Source: Bacillus horti
GTDB lineage: Bacteria; Bacillota; Bacilli; Caldalkalibacillales; JCM-10596
Assembly (NCBI RefSeq): GCF_030813115.1
Contig: NZ_JAUSTY010000007.1
Span: forward strand, 186,001-250,000
DNA length: 64,000 nt
Reading direction: 5' to 3'
The notes under the pieces were generated by a model. The model saw nothing but the letters and a program-made list of their open reading frames with translations, was not told the DNA's origin and searched no databases. The position numbers and the translations under genes are program-made. Of the stretch, positions 7,199 through 15,856 are shown piece after piece (the stretch's first letter is position 1; the number at the start of each line of letters is the position of its first letter).

Positions 7199-8407
7199 AT
7201 GGCTGAAACTGTAACTGGAAAAAGACGATTAGCCTTAGCCCTTTTATTGGGCTCACTAGCTGCGTTTGGTCCACTAACGATTGATATGTACCTACCCAGC
7301 TTTCCCACTCTGACTCAGGATTTGAACACGAGTGCTTCTCTTGTCCAACTAAGTCTGACAGCGTGTCTGTTGGGTCTTGGAGTAGGGCAGCTTGTGATGG
7401 GGCCGCTAAGTGATATTAAGGGTAGGAAAAAGCCGTTGCTTATTGCATTGGGCCTATACTTAGTATCTTCCCTGATTTGTGCCTTTGCTCAGGACATTTG
7501 GACGTTAATTACGGGCCGGTTTTTACAAGGCTTTACCGCTTCAGCCGGAATTGTGATATCCCGTGCCGTTGTCAGAGATTTATTTAATGGTGTTCAACTA
7601 ACCAAATTCTTTGCCTTACTTATGCTTATAAACGGCCTTGCCCCTATTTTAGCTCCTGTTATCGGAGGGGGGATTCTGTATTTTACAAATTGGCAAGGCA
7701 TCTTTATGCTACTTGGGGCCACTGGTGGGTTGATGCTTTTCATTGTGTTGGGGACTTTGAAGGAAACTCTACCACCAGATAAAAGAACGCCAAGTAGTCT
7801 TGGTCAAACGATTGGAAGTTTCATATCTCTTTTAAAAGATCGTACCTTCACTGGCTTTGCGTTAACCCAAGGCTTTAAGATGGCAGGAATTTTTGCTTAT
7901 GTGGCGGGAACACCGTTTGTATATCAAAGTGTTTATGGTGTTTCACCTCAAGCCTTTAGCCTTCTTTTTGGTCTCAACGGAATCGGATTAATCGCCGGAA
8001 CACAAATCGTTGGGAGATACGCTGGACAAATCCCTGAAAGAACGTTATTACAGACGGGATTAGTCATTTCGACTTTATCTGGTCTGTTCTTATTTATCAT
8101 GACCCTAGTGGGAGGACCTTTATATAGTATCGCTATTCCATTATTCCTCATTGTCTTCAGTGTAGGAATGGTTGCCACCTCATCCTTTTCCCTTGCAATG
8201 GAAACCCAAGGACATCGAGCGGGTAGTGCGGCTGCCTTACTTGGTCTATTACCTTTTGTACTTGGAGCTATGGCTGCCCCACTGGTTGGAATCGCGGGGG
8301 AAGGGACGGCTGTTCCAATGGGTACCGTAATCTTTATAGCTAATGCACTTGCATTTTTATCTTTTTATTTTTTGGTAAAGAAAAAAGCTGAAGCTATGAA
8401 CTCTTAA
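7199..8407 (+). CDS. MFS drug exporter, Bcr/CflA (DHA1) family
   Basis: 402 residues with about 12 membrane helices. The start (LLGSLAAFGPLTIDMYLPSFPTL) is typical of Bcr/CflA exporters, as is the loop 2-3 motif GPLSDIKGRKKPLL and the helix-4 stretch RFLQGFTASAGIVISRAVVRDL. Members export drugs such as bicyclomycin or sulfonamides with proton exchange; the substrate here is unknown. It has its own promoter (7124-7152) and shares a bidirectional terminator with the convergent acetyltransferase gene. Confidence 0.88.
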   Translation: MAETVTGKRRLALALLLGSLAAFGPLTIDMYLPSFPTLTQDLNTSASLVQLSLTACLLGLGVGQLVMGPLSDIKGRKKPLLIALGLYLVSSLICAFAQDIWTLITGRFLQGFTASAGIVISRAVVRDLFNGVQLTKFFALLMLINGLAPILAPVIGGGILYFTNWQGIFMLLGATGGLMLFIVLGTLKETLPPDKRTPSSLGQTIGSFISLLKDRTFTGFALTQGFKMAGIFAYVAGTPFVYQSVYGVSPQAFSLLFGLNGIGLIAGTQIVGRYAGQIPERTLLQTGLVISTLSGLFLFIMTLVGGPLYSIAIPLFLIVFSVGMVATSSFSLAMETQGHRAGSAAALLGLLPFVLGAMAAPLVGIAGEGTAVPMGTVIFIANALAFLSFYFLVKKKAEAMNS

Positions 8408-8408
8408 C

Positions 8409-8466
8409 AAAAAAACAGCACCCTAATGATTAGATCATGTCTAAGCTGTTGGGTGCTGTTTTTTAT
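8409..8466. terminator. Bidirectional terminator between the exporter and acetyltransferase genes
   Basis: AAAACAGCACCC pairs with GGGTGCTGTTTT around a 30-base loop, with A- and T-runs on the two sides. Confidence 0.8.
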
Positions 8467-8927
8467 AATGCCTTAGTCATAAACACACTATTAACATCTT
8501 CCTGGTAATCTCCAAATGGGCCACATTCCTCAAAGCCAAAGCTTACATAAAGCTGTCTAGCAGGCTCAAAAGCTTCCATTGATCCAGTTTCTAGGCTTAG
8601 ACGCTGGTAGCCGCGCTGCTTGGCTTCATCCATAATATAAGCCAACATGGCTCTGGCTACACCCTTACGTAGATGAGCTGAGGACGTTCTCATCGATTTA
8701 ATTTCTCCATGAAGCTCATCAAGCTGCTTCAGTGCTCCACAGCCAAGTAACTCATCATTCTCCCAAACGCCCCAAAATGTAATTTCAGGCTTCTTCAGTG
8801 CCTGTAAATCAAGAGCGTGGATACTTTCAGGTGGAGAATGTTCATGCATACTTTGCACATGCTCCCCAATCAAAGAGATGATGGCGGGTGATGATAAATC
8901 GTCTTTTTTAATCTCCAAAACACTCAC
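8463..8927 (-). CDS. GNAT acetyltransferase, YsnE-like
   Basis: 154 residues with a GNAT fold. The acetyl-CoA loop reads HLRKGVARAML (R/Q-x-x-G-x-A type), with EIKSMRTS before it and SLETGSMEAFEPARQLYVSFGF after it. The stretch SPPESIHALDL and the GCGALK motif match B. subtilis YsnE as I remember it. Substrate uncertain. The GTG at 8927 lies too close to the AGGAG; a TTG at 8918 is better spaced from it and may be the true start. It converges on the Bcr-type exporter and is divergent from the allose operon. Confidence 0.82.
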   Translation of the reverse strand: MSVLEIKKDDLSSPAIISLIGEHVQSMHEHSPPESIHALDLQALKKPEITFWGVWENDELLGCGALKQLDELHGEIKSMRTSSAHLRKGVARAMLAYIMDEAKQRGYQRLSLETGSMEAFEPARQLYVSFGFEECGPFGDYQEDVNSVFMTKAL

Positions 8928-9001
8928 TCTCCTAGTTTTCTGTTATTCATTGTGTTGTACTAGATTAACTATACATCTGAATAGAAAAAAATAAAAACTT
9001 G

Positions 9002-9031
9002 TTGACAAATAATCTAACAGCCAGTTATTAT
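9002..9031 (+). promoter_or_regulatory. Candidate promoter of the D-allose operon
   Basis: TTGACA (9002-9007), 18-bp spacer, TATTAT (9026-9031). It would give a leader of about 380 bases carrying the three operators and the cre site. A promoter closer to alsB is not excluded. The 488-bp gap between ysnE-like and alsB holds only these regulatory sites. Confidence 0.5.
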
Positions 9032-9129
9032 AGGTACATGTAAGGGGTTACAATTAATAATGCTATCTTTGATGGACGATATAGGTTCTAATGTATCGTA
9101 AATAGTCTCACTATATTTTCCTGTTGAAG

Positions 9130-9147
9130 TGGTTAATCGATTACCCA
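9130..9147. promoter_or_regulatory. LacI-type operator 1 of the allose regulon
   Basis: TGGTTAATCGATTACCCA, a near-palindrome with the central CG step typical of LacI-family sites. Same sequence as sites 2 and 4. Confidence 0.8.
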
Positions 9148-9252
9148 AGAATATAAAGAAATACCTTAGGAGTATTCCTAAATTCTCTAAGGCTTCTTTA
9201 AGAAAATGTTTAGTCTACCCTTACCCAAGTTAATTTAATAATAACCAAACAT

Positions 9253-9270
9253 TGGTTAATCGATTACCCA
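9253..9270. promoter_or_regulatory. LacI-type operator 2 of the allose regulon
   Basis: TGGTTAATCGATTACCCA, identical to site 1; centres are 123 bp apart. Confidence 0.8.
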
Positions 9271-9339
9271 AAGAACGGAGAAATACTAGTAGAACAAAGA
9301 GGCTGATAAATACTTTAAAAAAGTATGTAATCCTAAGCA

Positions 9340-9357
9340 TGGTTAAACGATTACCCA
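9340..9357. promoter_or_regulatory. LacI-type operator 3 of the allose regulon
   Basis: TGGTTAAACGATTACCCA, one base from sites 1 and 2; 87 bp downstream of site 2 and 58 bp before alsB. Confidence 0.8.
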
Positions 9358-9370
9358 ACAGGGGATCGAA

Positions 9371-9385
9371 ATGTAAGCGGTTAAA
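9371..9385. promoter_or_regulatory. Candidate cre site for CcpA catabolite repression
   Basis: ATGTAAGCGGTTAAA fits the cre consensus WTGNAANCGNWNNCW with one mismatch (A for C at position 14). It lies between the last operator and alsB, a place where CcpA would act as a roadblock. Confidence 0.45.
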
Positions 9386-9415
9386 GAAAATCAGAATGAA
9401 AAGGGGAAATTTTTA

Positions 9416-10393
9416 ATGAAAAAACGGAGTCTTTTGTCCTTTGCTGTTCTTGTTCTTTCTATGCTTCTAGTTGTAGGCTGTGGTTCAAATGCTACAGAGA
9501 ATACCGAGGGAGCTTCTGAAGGAGAAGACACAATCAAGGTTGCCATGATATTGAAAACGTTATCTAATCCTTTCTGGACAACGATGGAGCAAGGAATACT
9601 AGAAGAAGCAAGAGAGCTTGGAGTGGAAGTTGAAATTTTAGCTTCTCAATCTGAGGAGGATTCTCAAGGACAGCTAAGAATTTTTGAAGACTTACTTAAC
9701 AAAGATTATGACGGAATTGGGTTTGCTCCACTATCTCCAGTGAACCTTATCTCAGCAGCAACAACAGCAACAAATAGAGGAATTCCTTTAATCAACATTG
9801 ATGAAAAAGTGGATATGGACGAGCTGCATAAAGCAGGTGGTAACGTTAATGCGTTTGTTACAACGGACAACGTTGAAGTTGGAGAGCAAGCGGCAAACTT
9901 TATCGTAAATGCGATTGGTGAAGGTCAGGTTGCTATCGTTGAAGGAAGAGCAGGAAATGCATCTGGTGAATCCAGAAGAAGCGGAGCTACATCTGTTTTT
10001 GAAGGAGCAGACGGTATTGAATTAGTTTCTAGCCAACCAGCTGATTGGGATCGTAATAAAGCATTAGATGTTGTATCTAACATGCTTCAAAGATACCCAG
10101 ATTTAAGAGCCATCTATGCAGCGAATGACACAATGGCTTTAGGTGCATTGCAGGCTGTTCAAAACGCTGGATTACAGGATCAAATCATCGTAGTTGGTAC
10201 AGATGGACAACCAGAAGCTATTGAATCTGTTGAAAGCGGTGGATTAACAGCTACGGTTGCTCAGGATTCAGCAGAAATTGGAAAAGAATCATTGAGATTA
10301 CTAGTAGAAGCGATTAAAAATGGCGAAGTGTTAGATGCAGAGCAAGAGCCGGGAACTGTAACTGTCCCTTCATACATTGTTGTTAAGCCTTAA
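9416..10393 (+). CDS. alsB: D-allose ABC transporter, substrate-binding lipoprotein
   Basis: 325 residues. Signal peptide with lipobox ending in Cys22 (VVGCG), so it is anchored outside the membrane. The mature part is a periplasmic-binding-protein fold of the ribose class. Long stretches (VAMILKTLSNPFW, GIGFAPLSPVNL, AGNASGESRRSGAT, SSQPADWDRNKALDV) match E. coli AlsB as I remember it, far beyond general RbsB similarity. It heads alsB-alsA-alsC-alsE-alsK. Expression is probably controlled by the LacI-type protein encoded at 14650 through the upstream operators. Confidence 0.92.
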   Translation: MKKRSLLSFAVLVLSMLLVVGCGSNATENTEGASEGEDTIKVAMILKTLSNPFWTTMEQGILEEARELGVEVEILASQSEEDSQGQLRIFEDLLNKDYDGIGFAPLSPVNLISAATTATNRGIPLINIDEKVDMDELHKAGGNVNAFVTTDNVEVGEQAANFIVNAIGEGQVAIVEGRAGNASGESRRSGATSVFEGADGIELVSSQPADWDRNKALDVVSNMLQRYPDLRAIYAANDTMALGALQAVQNAGLQDQIIVVGTDGQPEAIESVESGGLTATVAQDSAEIGKESLRLLVEAIKNGEVLDAEQEPGTVTVPSYIVVKP

Positions 10394-10433
10394 TGAATTA
10401 AATTCTTAAAAAACAAGAGTAGGAAGTGTTTTC

Positions 10434-11945
10434 GTGAATGTACTGGTAAATATGGAGAAAATCACAAAGGAATTTGCAGGTGTAACAGCATTAAAGGATG
10501 TAGATTTCAACCTGTTGCCAGGAGAGGTGCACGTGTTATTAGGGGAGAATGGGGCAGGAAAATCTACTTTAATGAAAATACTATGTGGCGTATATGAACC
10601 GACAGCGGGCACCATTACGATTAGCGGAAATACGTTTTCTCAATTAAATCCTAAGGATTCTGCTAGTCAGGGCATTAGTATCATTTATCAGGAGCTAAGT
10701 GTGATCGATGACTTATCCATTGCCGAGAATATTTTTGTAGGGAAAATGCCGACCAAAAAGACGCTAGGCATGAATGTCATTGATTATAAGCTGATGAGAC
10801 AGGAAACAGTTCGACTATTGGAGCGTGTAGGTCTTAACCGTCATCCGTCAGAGCTTGTAGGAGAGCTGTCGATATCTGAAAAGCAGCAAGTAGAAATTGC
10901 CAAGGCATTAGCTACAGATGCTAAGGTTCTGATTATGGATGAGCCAACCTCTTCATTAACGGATGGAGAAATTGAGAAGCTCTTTGCGATTATTAGGCAA
11001 TTAAAAAGTGAGGGTGTAGGCATTGTCTACATCTCTCACAAATTAAAAGAGATCAAAATCATTGGTGACCGTATTACCGTCCTAAAGGATGGTAGGTTCG
11101 TAGCAACTAAGGATATTGCCACAACAGAAACAAATGAGCTTATTACGTTAATGGTTGGACGAGAGCTACAGTCGAAGTATACGGCTAAGAGTGAGTCCTT
11201 TGGGACAAATGAAGTTGTACTTGAGGTCAAGGATTTCACAAGAAAAGATGAGAAAGTGAAAGACATTAACTTCAAGCTCTATAAAGGGGAAGTTTTAGGC
11301 TTTGCTGGATTAATTGGATCAGGGAGAACAGAGCTAATGAATGCCATCGTAGGCTCTGAGCCTATAAAATCCGGGGAGCTTGTCTTAAATGGTCAGACCC
11401 TGAAGATAAAAACGCCTTACGATGCTGTTAAAAACAAGATAGCCTACATTACGGAAAATCGCCGAGAGAGTGGCTTTTTCCCTAACTTTGAAATATGGAA
11501 AAACATCTCCGCCTCCTCCTTAATTGCCAAATCAAGATGGGGTGGGTTATCGGGGCTAGTAAAACAAAGAGAAGAAATTAAGAGAGCAGACCAACAAAAG
11601 GAGCTGCTAGCGATAAAATGCTCCTCTGTTCATCAAAACATTACAGAGCTGTCTGGTGGAAACCAGCAAAAGGTCATCATCGGAAGATGGCTATCAGCAG
11701 GCTCAAAGCTGTTTATTTTTGATGAACCGACTAGAGGAATTGATGTAGGAGCTAAAAGCGAGATATATAAAATCATGCGTGAACTAGCTGATCAAGGAGT
11801 AGGAGTACTTGTGGTATCCTCTGAGCTTCCAGAGTTGCTTGCCATTTGTGATCGGATTGCCGTTTTCCAAGAGGGTGAGCTTAAAGGGATTCTAACGAGT
11901 GAAGAAGCAACGGAAGAGAAAATTATGGCGAAAGCAACATCTTAA
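10434..11945 (+). CDS. alsA: D-allose ABC transporter, ATP-binding protein
   Basis: 503 residues made of two fused ABC domains, as in RbsA/AlsA-type carbohydrate importers. Domain 1 has Walker A GENGAGKST (37-45), the LSISEKQQVEIAKAL signature and VLIMDEPTSSL. Domain 2 has a degenerate Walker A (GLIGSGRTE) and signature LSGGNQQKVIIGRW, which is normal for this class. GTG 10434 is used because AGGAAG lies 9 bases before it. It works with AlsB and AlsC; 40 bp separate it from alsB. Confidence 0.92.
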   Translation: MNVLVNMEKITKEFAGVTALKDVDFNLLPGEVHVLLGENGAGKSTLMKILCGVYEPTAGTITISGNTFSQLNPKDSASQGISIIYQELSVIDDLSIAENIFVGKMPTKKTLGMNVIDYKLMRQETVRLLERVGLNRHPSELVGELSISEKQQVEIAKALATDAKVLIMDEPTSSLTDGEIEKLFAIIRQLKSEGVGIVYISHKLKEIKIIGDRITVLKDGRFVATKDIATTETNELITLMVGRELQSKYTAKSESFGTNEVVLEVKDFTRKDEKVKDINFKLYKGEVLGFAGLIGSGRTELMNAIVGSEPIKSGELVLNGQTLKIKTPYDAVKNKIAYITENRRESGFFPNFEIWKNISASSLIAKSRWGGLSGLVKQREEIKRADQQKELLAIKCSSVHQNITELSGGNQQKVIIGRWLSAGSKLFIFDEPTRGIDVGAKSEIYKIMRELADQGVGVLVVSSELPELLAICDRIAVFQEGELKGILTSEEATEEKIMAKATS

Positions 11946-11959
11946 GGAGAGGTAAGCAA

Positions 11960-12910
11960 ATGAGAAGTAACAAGTTTAATGCGATATGGCAAAAATACGG
12001 TACGTTCGGAATTCTTGTATTAATCATTTTAGCGTTAGGAATCATCTCTCCCCAGTACTTCTTTACTGGAGGGAATCTAACTCAGGTTATTTTACAGAGC
12101 TCAATTAACATTATTGTTGGGGTTGGTGAATTTTTCCCCATCTTAATTGCTGGTATTGACCTTTCTGTTGGATCCATTATGGCCTTAACAGGAATGATCA
12201 CAGCTAAGCTTATGGTGGCTGGCTTCCCTGTAATTGTTTCTATTCTACTTGGTGGAATTGTTACAGGTGCACTTTTAGGTTTTATCAACGGCTTTTTAGT
12301 GGTCAAAACGAATTTACATCCATTTATCATTACCCTTGGAACATTATCTATTTTTCGTGGGCTTACGCTCATTATTTCAGATGCACGCCCTGTTTACGGG
12401 CTGCCAACTGAATTTACTCAAGGCGTTGCGGGTTGGGCATGGTTTATTCCAATTCCGGTTATCATCGCACTTGCCTTAGCGGGACTCCTGATTTTTGTCA
12501 CTACGAAGACAGTCCTTGGAAGAAATATCTATGCGATTGGTGGGAACGAACAAGCCGCTTGGTTCTCTGGAATCAACGTTAAGCTATACACCGTTATTGT
12601 CTTTATGATCTCAGGTGTTTGTGCCGGGATTGGCGGAATTGTATTAACAGCTAGACTTGGAGCTGCTGAACCTTTAGCAGGTACAGGATTTGAGCTATTT
12701 GCTATCGCGGCTGCGATCATTGGCGGAACTAGCTTTTTCGGAGGAAAAGGTCGCATTGTCGGAGTCGTCATGGGTGCGTTAATTATTGGAGTTATCAATA
12801 ACGGATTAAATATCTTAAATGTATCCACATATTATCAACAGATTGTCATGGGATCTTTAATTATTGGTGCCGTAGCGCTAGATCGATTTTTTGGTGGGAA
12901 GAAATCATAA
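11960..12910 (+). CDS. alsC: D-allose ABC transporter, permease
   Basis: 316 residues with 8-10 membrane helices. It has the RbsC/AlsC-class motif GIDLSVGSIMALTGM and the cytoplasmic coupling loop YAIGGNEQAAWFSGINV. AAGGAGAGG precedes the ATG by 7 bases, and the gene follows alsA by 14 bp. As single permease it would act as a homodimer with AlsA and AlsB. Confidence 0.92.
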   Translation: MRSNKFNAIWQKYGTFGILVLIILALGIISPQYFFTGGNLTQVILQSSINIIVGVGEFFPILIAGIDLSVGSIMALTGMITAKLMVAGFPVIVSILLGGIVTGALLGFINGFLVVKTNLHPFIITLGTLSIFRGLTLIISDARPVYGLPTEFTQGVAGWAWFIPIPVIIALALAGLLIFVTTKTVLGRNIYAIGGNEQAAWFSGINVKLYTVIVFMISGVCAGIGGIVLTARLGAAEPLAGTGFELFAIAAAIIGGTSFFGGKGRIVGVVMGALIIGVINNGLNILNVSTYYQQIVMGSLIIGAVALDRFFGGKKS

Positions 12911-12938
12911 ATCTTAGAAACAGAAAGAAGGAGCAGCT

Positions 12939-13625
12939 ATGTATAAATTTTCACCTTCACTCATGTGTATGGACTTATCTCAATTTAAGGAGCAAGTAGA
13001 GGCATTAAATGAAAGAGCTGATTTCTACCATGTAGATATCATGGATGGCCACTTTGTTAAAAACATTACTCTTTCTCCTTTCTTCATTCAGGAATTAAAA
13101 AAAATCACTGACGTACCTATTGACGCTCATTTGATGGTTACCAACCCAGCAGATTTCGTAGATATGACAATCGATGCTGGAGCGGAATATATAAGCCTGC
13201 ATGCTGAAACGATTCATGGGGATGCTTTTCGCTTGATTAATCACATTAAAGAGCGCGGTAAAAAGTTCGGTGTTGTACTAAACCCAGCTACACCGCTTGA
13301 TTCAATTAAGCACTATATCCACCATGTAGATAAATTAACGATTATGACTGTTGACCCTGGTTTCGCAGGTCAGAAGTTTGTAGAAGAAATGCTAGAGAAG
13401 ATTAAAGAAGCTAAAAGCCTGAAGGAGCAAAAGGGATATAATTACTTGCTCACCATTGATGGCTCCTGTAATAAAAATACGTTTAAAAAGCTGGCTCAGG
13501 CCGGAGCTGAAGTATTTATCGTGGGCTCCTCTGGACTTTTTGGCTTAGATGAGGATATCTACCAAGCGTGGGATAGCATGCAGGAAATCTTTCAGACAGA
13601 AGTAAAGGATCTGGAGCAGGTCTAG
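12939..13625 (+). CDS. alsE: D-allulose-6-phosphate 3-epimerase
   Basis: 228 residues of the ribulose-phosphate 3-epimerase fold. The metal and catalytic motifs are visible: SPSLMCMDL at the start, HVDIMDGHFV, DAHLMV, MTVDPGFAGQ and DGSCN near the end. The MCMDL and DGSCN forms are those of AlsE rather than Rpe (DGGI). It converts allulose 6-phosphate to fructose 6-phosphate, the last step of allose breakdown. It lies 28 bp after alsC and ahead of the kinase. Confidence 0.9.
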   Translation: MYKFSPSLMCMDLSQFKEQVEALNERADFYHVDIMDGHFVKNITLSPFFIQELKKITDVPIDAHLMVTNPADFVDMTIDAGAEYISLHAETIHGDAFRLINHIKERGKKFGVVLNPATPLDSIKHYIHHVDKLTIMTVDPGFAGQKFVEEMLEKIKEAKSLKEQKGYNYLLTIDGSCNKNTFKKLAQAGAEVFIVGSSGLFGLDEDIYQAWDSMQEIFQTEVKDLEQV

Positions 13626-13651
13626 TCCAAAATAGCAAGGTGAGGAAGCAC

Positions 13652-14572
13652 ATGCAAAGACAAGATAAAAGTTATGTGATAGGTGTAGATATAGGAGGAA
13701 CCCATATCAGGATTGGTGCTGTGGCTTCGGATAACAGCCTGTCTTTTTTTCAAAAGCATAAAGTCTACGAAGTCATTGATGTAGACCAACCTATTGAATC
13801 GCTCATTTTCTTTTTGGATGCGTATATTCAAGAGAACCTGCGTATAGAACAGGTATTAGCCGTAGGAATGGGCTTCCCATCCATCATAAGCAAGGATAAG
13901 AAAAGCATTCATTCCACTCCAAACTTAGAATGCTTAAGTAATACGAATATTGTGGATCGTATTGAAGCGTTTTTCAGTATTCCGGTTTTCATTGAAAACG
14001 ACGTGAACTATCTCCTACAATTTGAAATTGCCAAGAGAGATATTGGAGAACAGGATATCGTATTAGGTTTTTATATTGGAACGGGCTTTGGGAATTCCAT
14101 CTATATTAATCAGCAATTTTTAGAAGGAAAAAATGGAGCAGCTGCTGAGCTTGGACATATTCCTGTAATGGGGAATGAAGAAATCTGCCAATGTGGAAAC
14201 GTAGGCTGTATTGAGATGCATGCATCAGGTAAGGCATTAGTTGCGCTACACAAAAAGTACTTCTCTGATGTTCCCTTTCATCAAGTATTTGCTAAATACG
14301 GCTCAGACTCCAAAATTGATGCTTTTATCCGTGCATTAGCTGTACCGATTGCTACAGAAATCAATATCTTTGATCCGCATCTCGTGATGATCGGTGGAGG
14401 AGTGATTAGTATGGAGCAATTTCCAAAGGAGCGATTAGAGTATCATATTCAAAGCTATTGTAGAAAGCCATACCCAGCACAAGGCCTCAAAATGGAATAC
14501 GCTGAGGATACCAATGCTGCGGGGATTTTAGGAGCAGCTACAGCTATCTTTAAAAAGCTAGGAGTATCGTAA
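13652..14572 (+). CDS. alsK: D-allose kinase (ROK family)
   Basis: 306 residues. The ATP-binding start GVDIGGTHIRIG, catalytic Asp in ENDVNYLL, and ROK zinc motif (ELGHIPV...CQCGNVGCIE) are all present. Overall order and length match E. coli AlsK. It phosphorylates allose at O6 using ATP. A GTG at 13640 is in frame, but AAGGTGAGG (13637-13645) is well placed for ATG 13652. Last gene of the transporter-enzyme operon; 77 bp before the regulator gene. Confidence 0.9.
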   Translation: MQRQDKSYVIGVDIGGTHIRIGAVASDNSLSFFQKHKVYEVIDVDQPIESLIFFLDAYIQENLRIEQVLAVGMGFPSIISKDKKSIHSTPNLECLSNTNIVDRIEAFFSIPVFIENDVNYLLQFEIAKRDIGEQDIVLGFYIGTGFGNSIYINQQFLEGKNGAAAELGHIPVMGNEEICQCGNVGCIEMHASGKALVALHKKYFSDVPFHQVFAKYGSDSKIDAFIRALAVPIATEINIFDPHLVMIGGGVISMEQFPKERLEYHIQSYCRKPYPAQGLKMEYAEDTNAAGILGAATAIFKKLGVS

Positions 14573-14582
14573 ACGCATTGTT

Positions 14583-14623
14583 TTGAAGCTGAATGACGTT
14601 TATACTTATAATTATGATAAACG
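14583..14623 (+). promoter_or_regulatory. Promoter and inverted repeat before the LacI-type regulator gene
   Basis: TTGAAG (14583-14588), 18-bp spacer, TATAAT (14607-14612). An inverted repeat CGTTTAT (14597-14603) / ATAAACG (14617-14623) straddles the -10 box and could allow self-control; it differs from the allose operators. Confidence 0.5.
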
Positions 14624-14649
14624 ATAACTTTCAGAATCGGGGCAAGTGA

Positions 14650-15654
14650 ATGAAGAAAAAGTTAACGATTAAAGGGATCGCCGAAATGGCGGGTGTATCG
14701 AGCGCTACCGTATCTAAGGTGCTTAATAACACCGGTCGATATTCTGAGGAAACAAAGCAAACGATTCTTGATCTAGTGAAGGAGCATGATTATCGCCCTA
14801 ACGCTGTAGCGAAAAGCCTTAGGACTAGAAAATCGAAAACAATTGGAGCGATTGTTCCAGATATCACTAATGAATTCTTCTCTCGAATCGTGCTAGCAAT
14901 TGAAAATTACTGTGGAGAGCTAGGCTATTCCGTCTTTATTTGCAATTCCAACGAAAGTGAAGAGAAGGAGCTGCAATACTTTAAGGAATTAGAGCTTAAG
15001 GGTGTGGATGGACTTATCTACCTGTCGGCCAGTGATGAGCTGTTTCAGATGAAGACACAGCGGATTCCTATCGTATGTATTGACCGTATGCCGAAGTTTC
15101 ATAACGTAGCCATCATAACGTCAGATAATTTTCAAGGCGGTATGCTAGCGGCAGAGAGATTGATAGAGAAAGGCTGTAAGAACCTTTTACTAGTAAGAGA
15201 TTACAGAGATGGCTTTCCCACGATTGAGAGGGTAAGAGGTTTTGAGCATGTTTTAAGGAAGCATGGATTGGAATTTGGAGAGGAAAGAACGATTAAAGTT
15301 GAAGTAGGGATTACCCAAGCAAAAAGTGCTGTGGATCATTATCTGCAAACGTACCATAAAGAGAACGCCCTAAAATTTGATGGGATCTTTGCTACAACAG
15401 ATTGGCTAGCATTCGGGGCAAAGCAGGCGCTTGAGGGGTATGGAGTCAATATTCCTGAGCAAGTAAAGATTATCGGCTATGATAATATAAGTCTGGCTCA
15501 GTACACGTCACTTTCCTCTATTAATCAGGATAAGGAATCCCTAGGCAAGCTAGCTGCTGAGAGGCTCATTCAAATGATTGAGCAAGAGACAGATGTCCCT
15601 AGCCAGATGTTGACTCTACCTGTAGAATTAGTAGAGCGAGATTCAACAAGATAG
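14650..15654 (+). CDS. LacI-family repressor, probably of the allose regulon
   Basis: 334 residues. The helix-turn-helix reads TIKGIAEMAGVSSATVSKVLNN with the hinge helix NAVAKSLRTRKS, then a periplasmic-binding-like sensor domain with two lobes. It is encoded between alsK and rpiB, both of which are flanked by the same 18-bp operator. E. coli controls als with an RpiR-type AlsR instead, so this is a different regulator for the same pathway. The likely inducer is allose or its phosphate, which is inference. Confidence 0.88.
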   Translation: MKKKLTIKGIAEMAGVSSATVSKVLNNTGRYSEETKQTILDLVKEHDYRPNAVAKSLRTRKSKTIGAIVPDITNEFFSRIVLAIENYCGELGYSVFICNSNESEEKELQYFKELELKGVDGLIYLSASDELFQMKTQRIPIVCIDRMPKFHNVAIITSDNFQGGMLAAERLIEKGCKNLLLVRDYRDGFPTIERVRGFEHVLRKHGLEFGEERTIKVEVGITQAKSAVDHYLQTYHKENALKFDGIFATTDWLAFGAKQALEGYGVNIPEQVKIIGYDNISLAQYTSLSSINQDKESLGKLAAERLIQMIEQETDVPSQMLTLPVELVERDSTR

Positions 15655-15673
15655 ATTCGTAACTTTTTACTTT

Positions 15674-15691
15674 CGGTTAATCGATTACCCA
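15674..15691. promoter_or_regulatory. LacI-type operator 4, upstream of rpiB
   Basis: CGGTTAATCGATTACCCA shares 17 of 18 bases with operators 1 and 2. It lies 32 bp upstream of the rpiB -35 box. Confidence 0.75.
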
Positions 15692-15722
15692 TGAGGCGCT
15701 GTATGGAGTTTGTGATGTGATT

Positions 15723-15751
15723 TTGGAGCGCACGGTGTTGCACTATATGAT
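15723..15751 (+). promoter_or_regulatory. Promoter of rpiB
   Basis: TTGGAG (15723-15728), 17-bp spacer, TATGAT (15746-15751). The leader that follows can fold into a nested hairpin (15771-15822: CATG, ACTTA/TAAGT, GAAGCC/GGCTTC). Confidence 0.5.
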
Positions 15752-15856
15752 GGCGGTCGGTTGGTTGACCACATGAAACTTACTTTAGAAGCCCTATGGA
15801 TTGGCTTCATTAAGTCACATGAGAGAAAGAGTTTAATGTGATAGGAGGGAGAAACG

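Noticed and set aside
9130-9357. The repeated GGTTAATCGATTACC units as a CRISPR or iteron array
   Set aside because: Spacing is irregular (123 and 87 bp), units are near-palindromic and a fourth copy lies before rpiB; they fit LacI-type operators.
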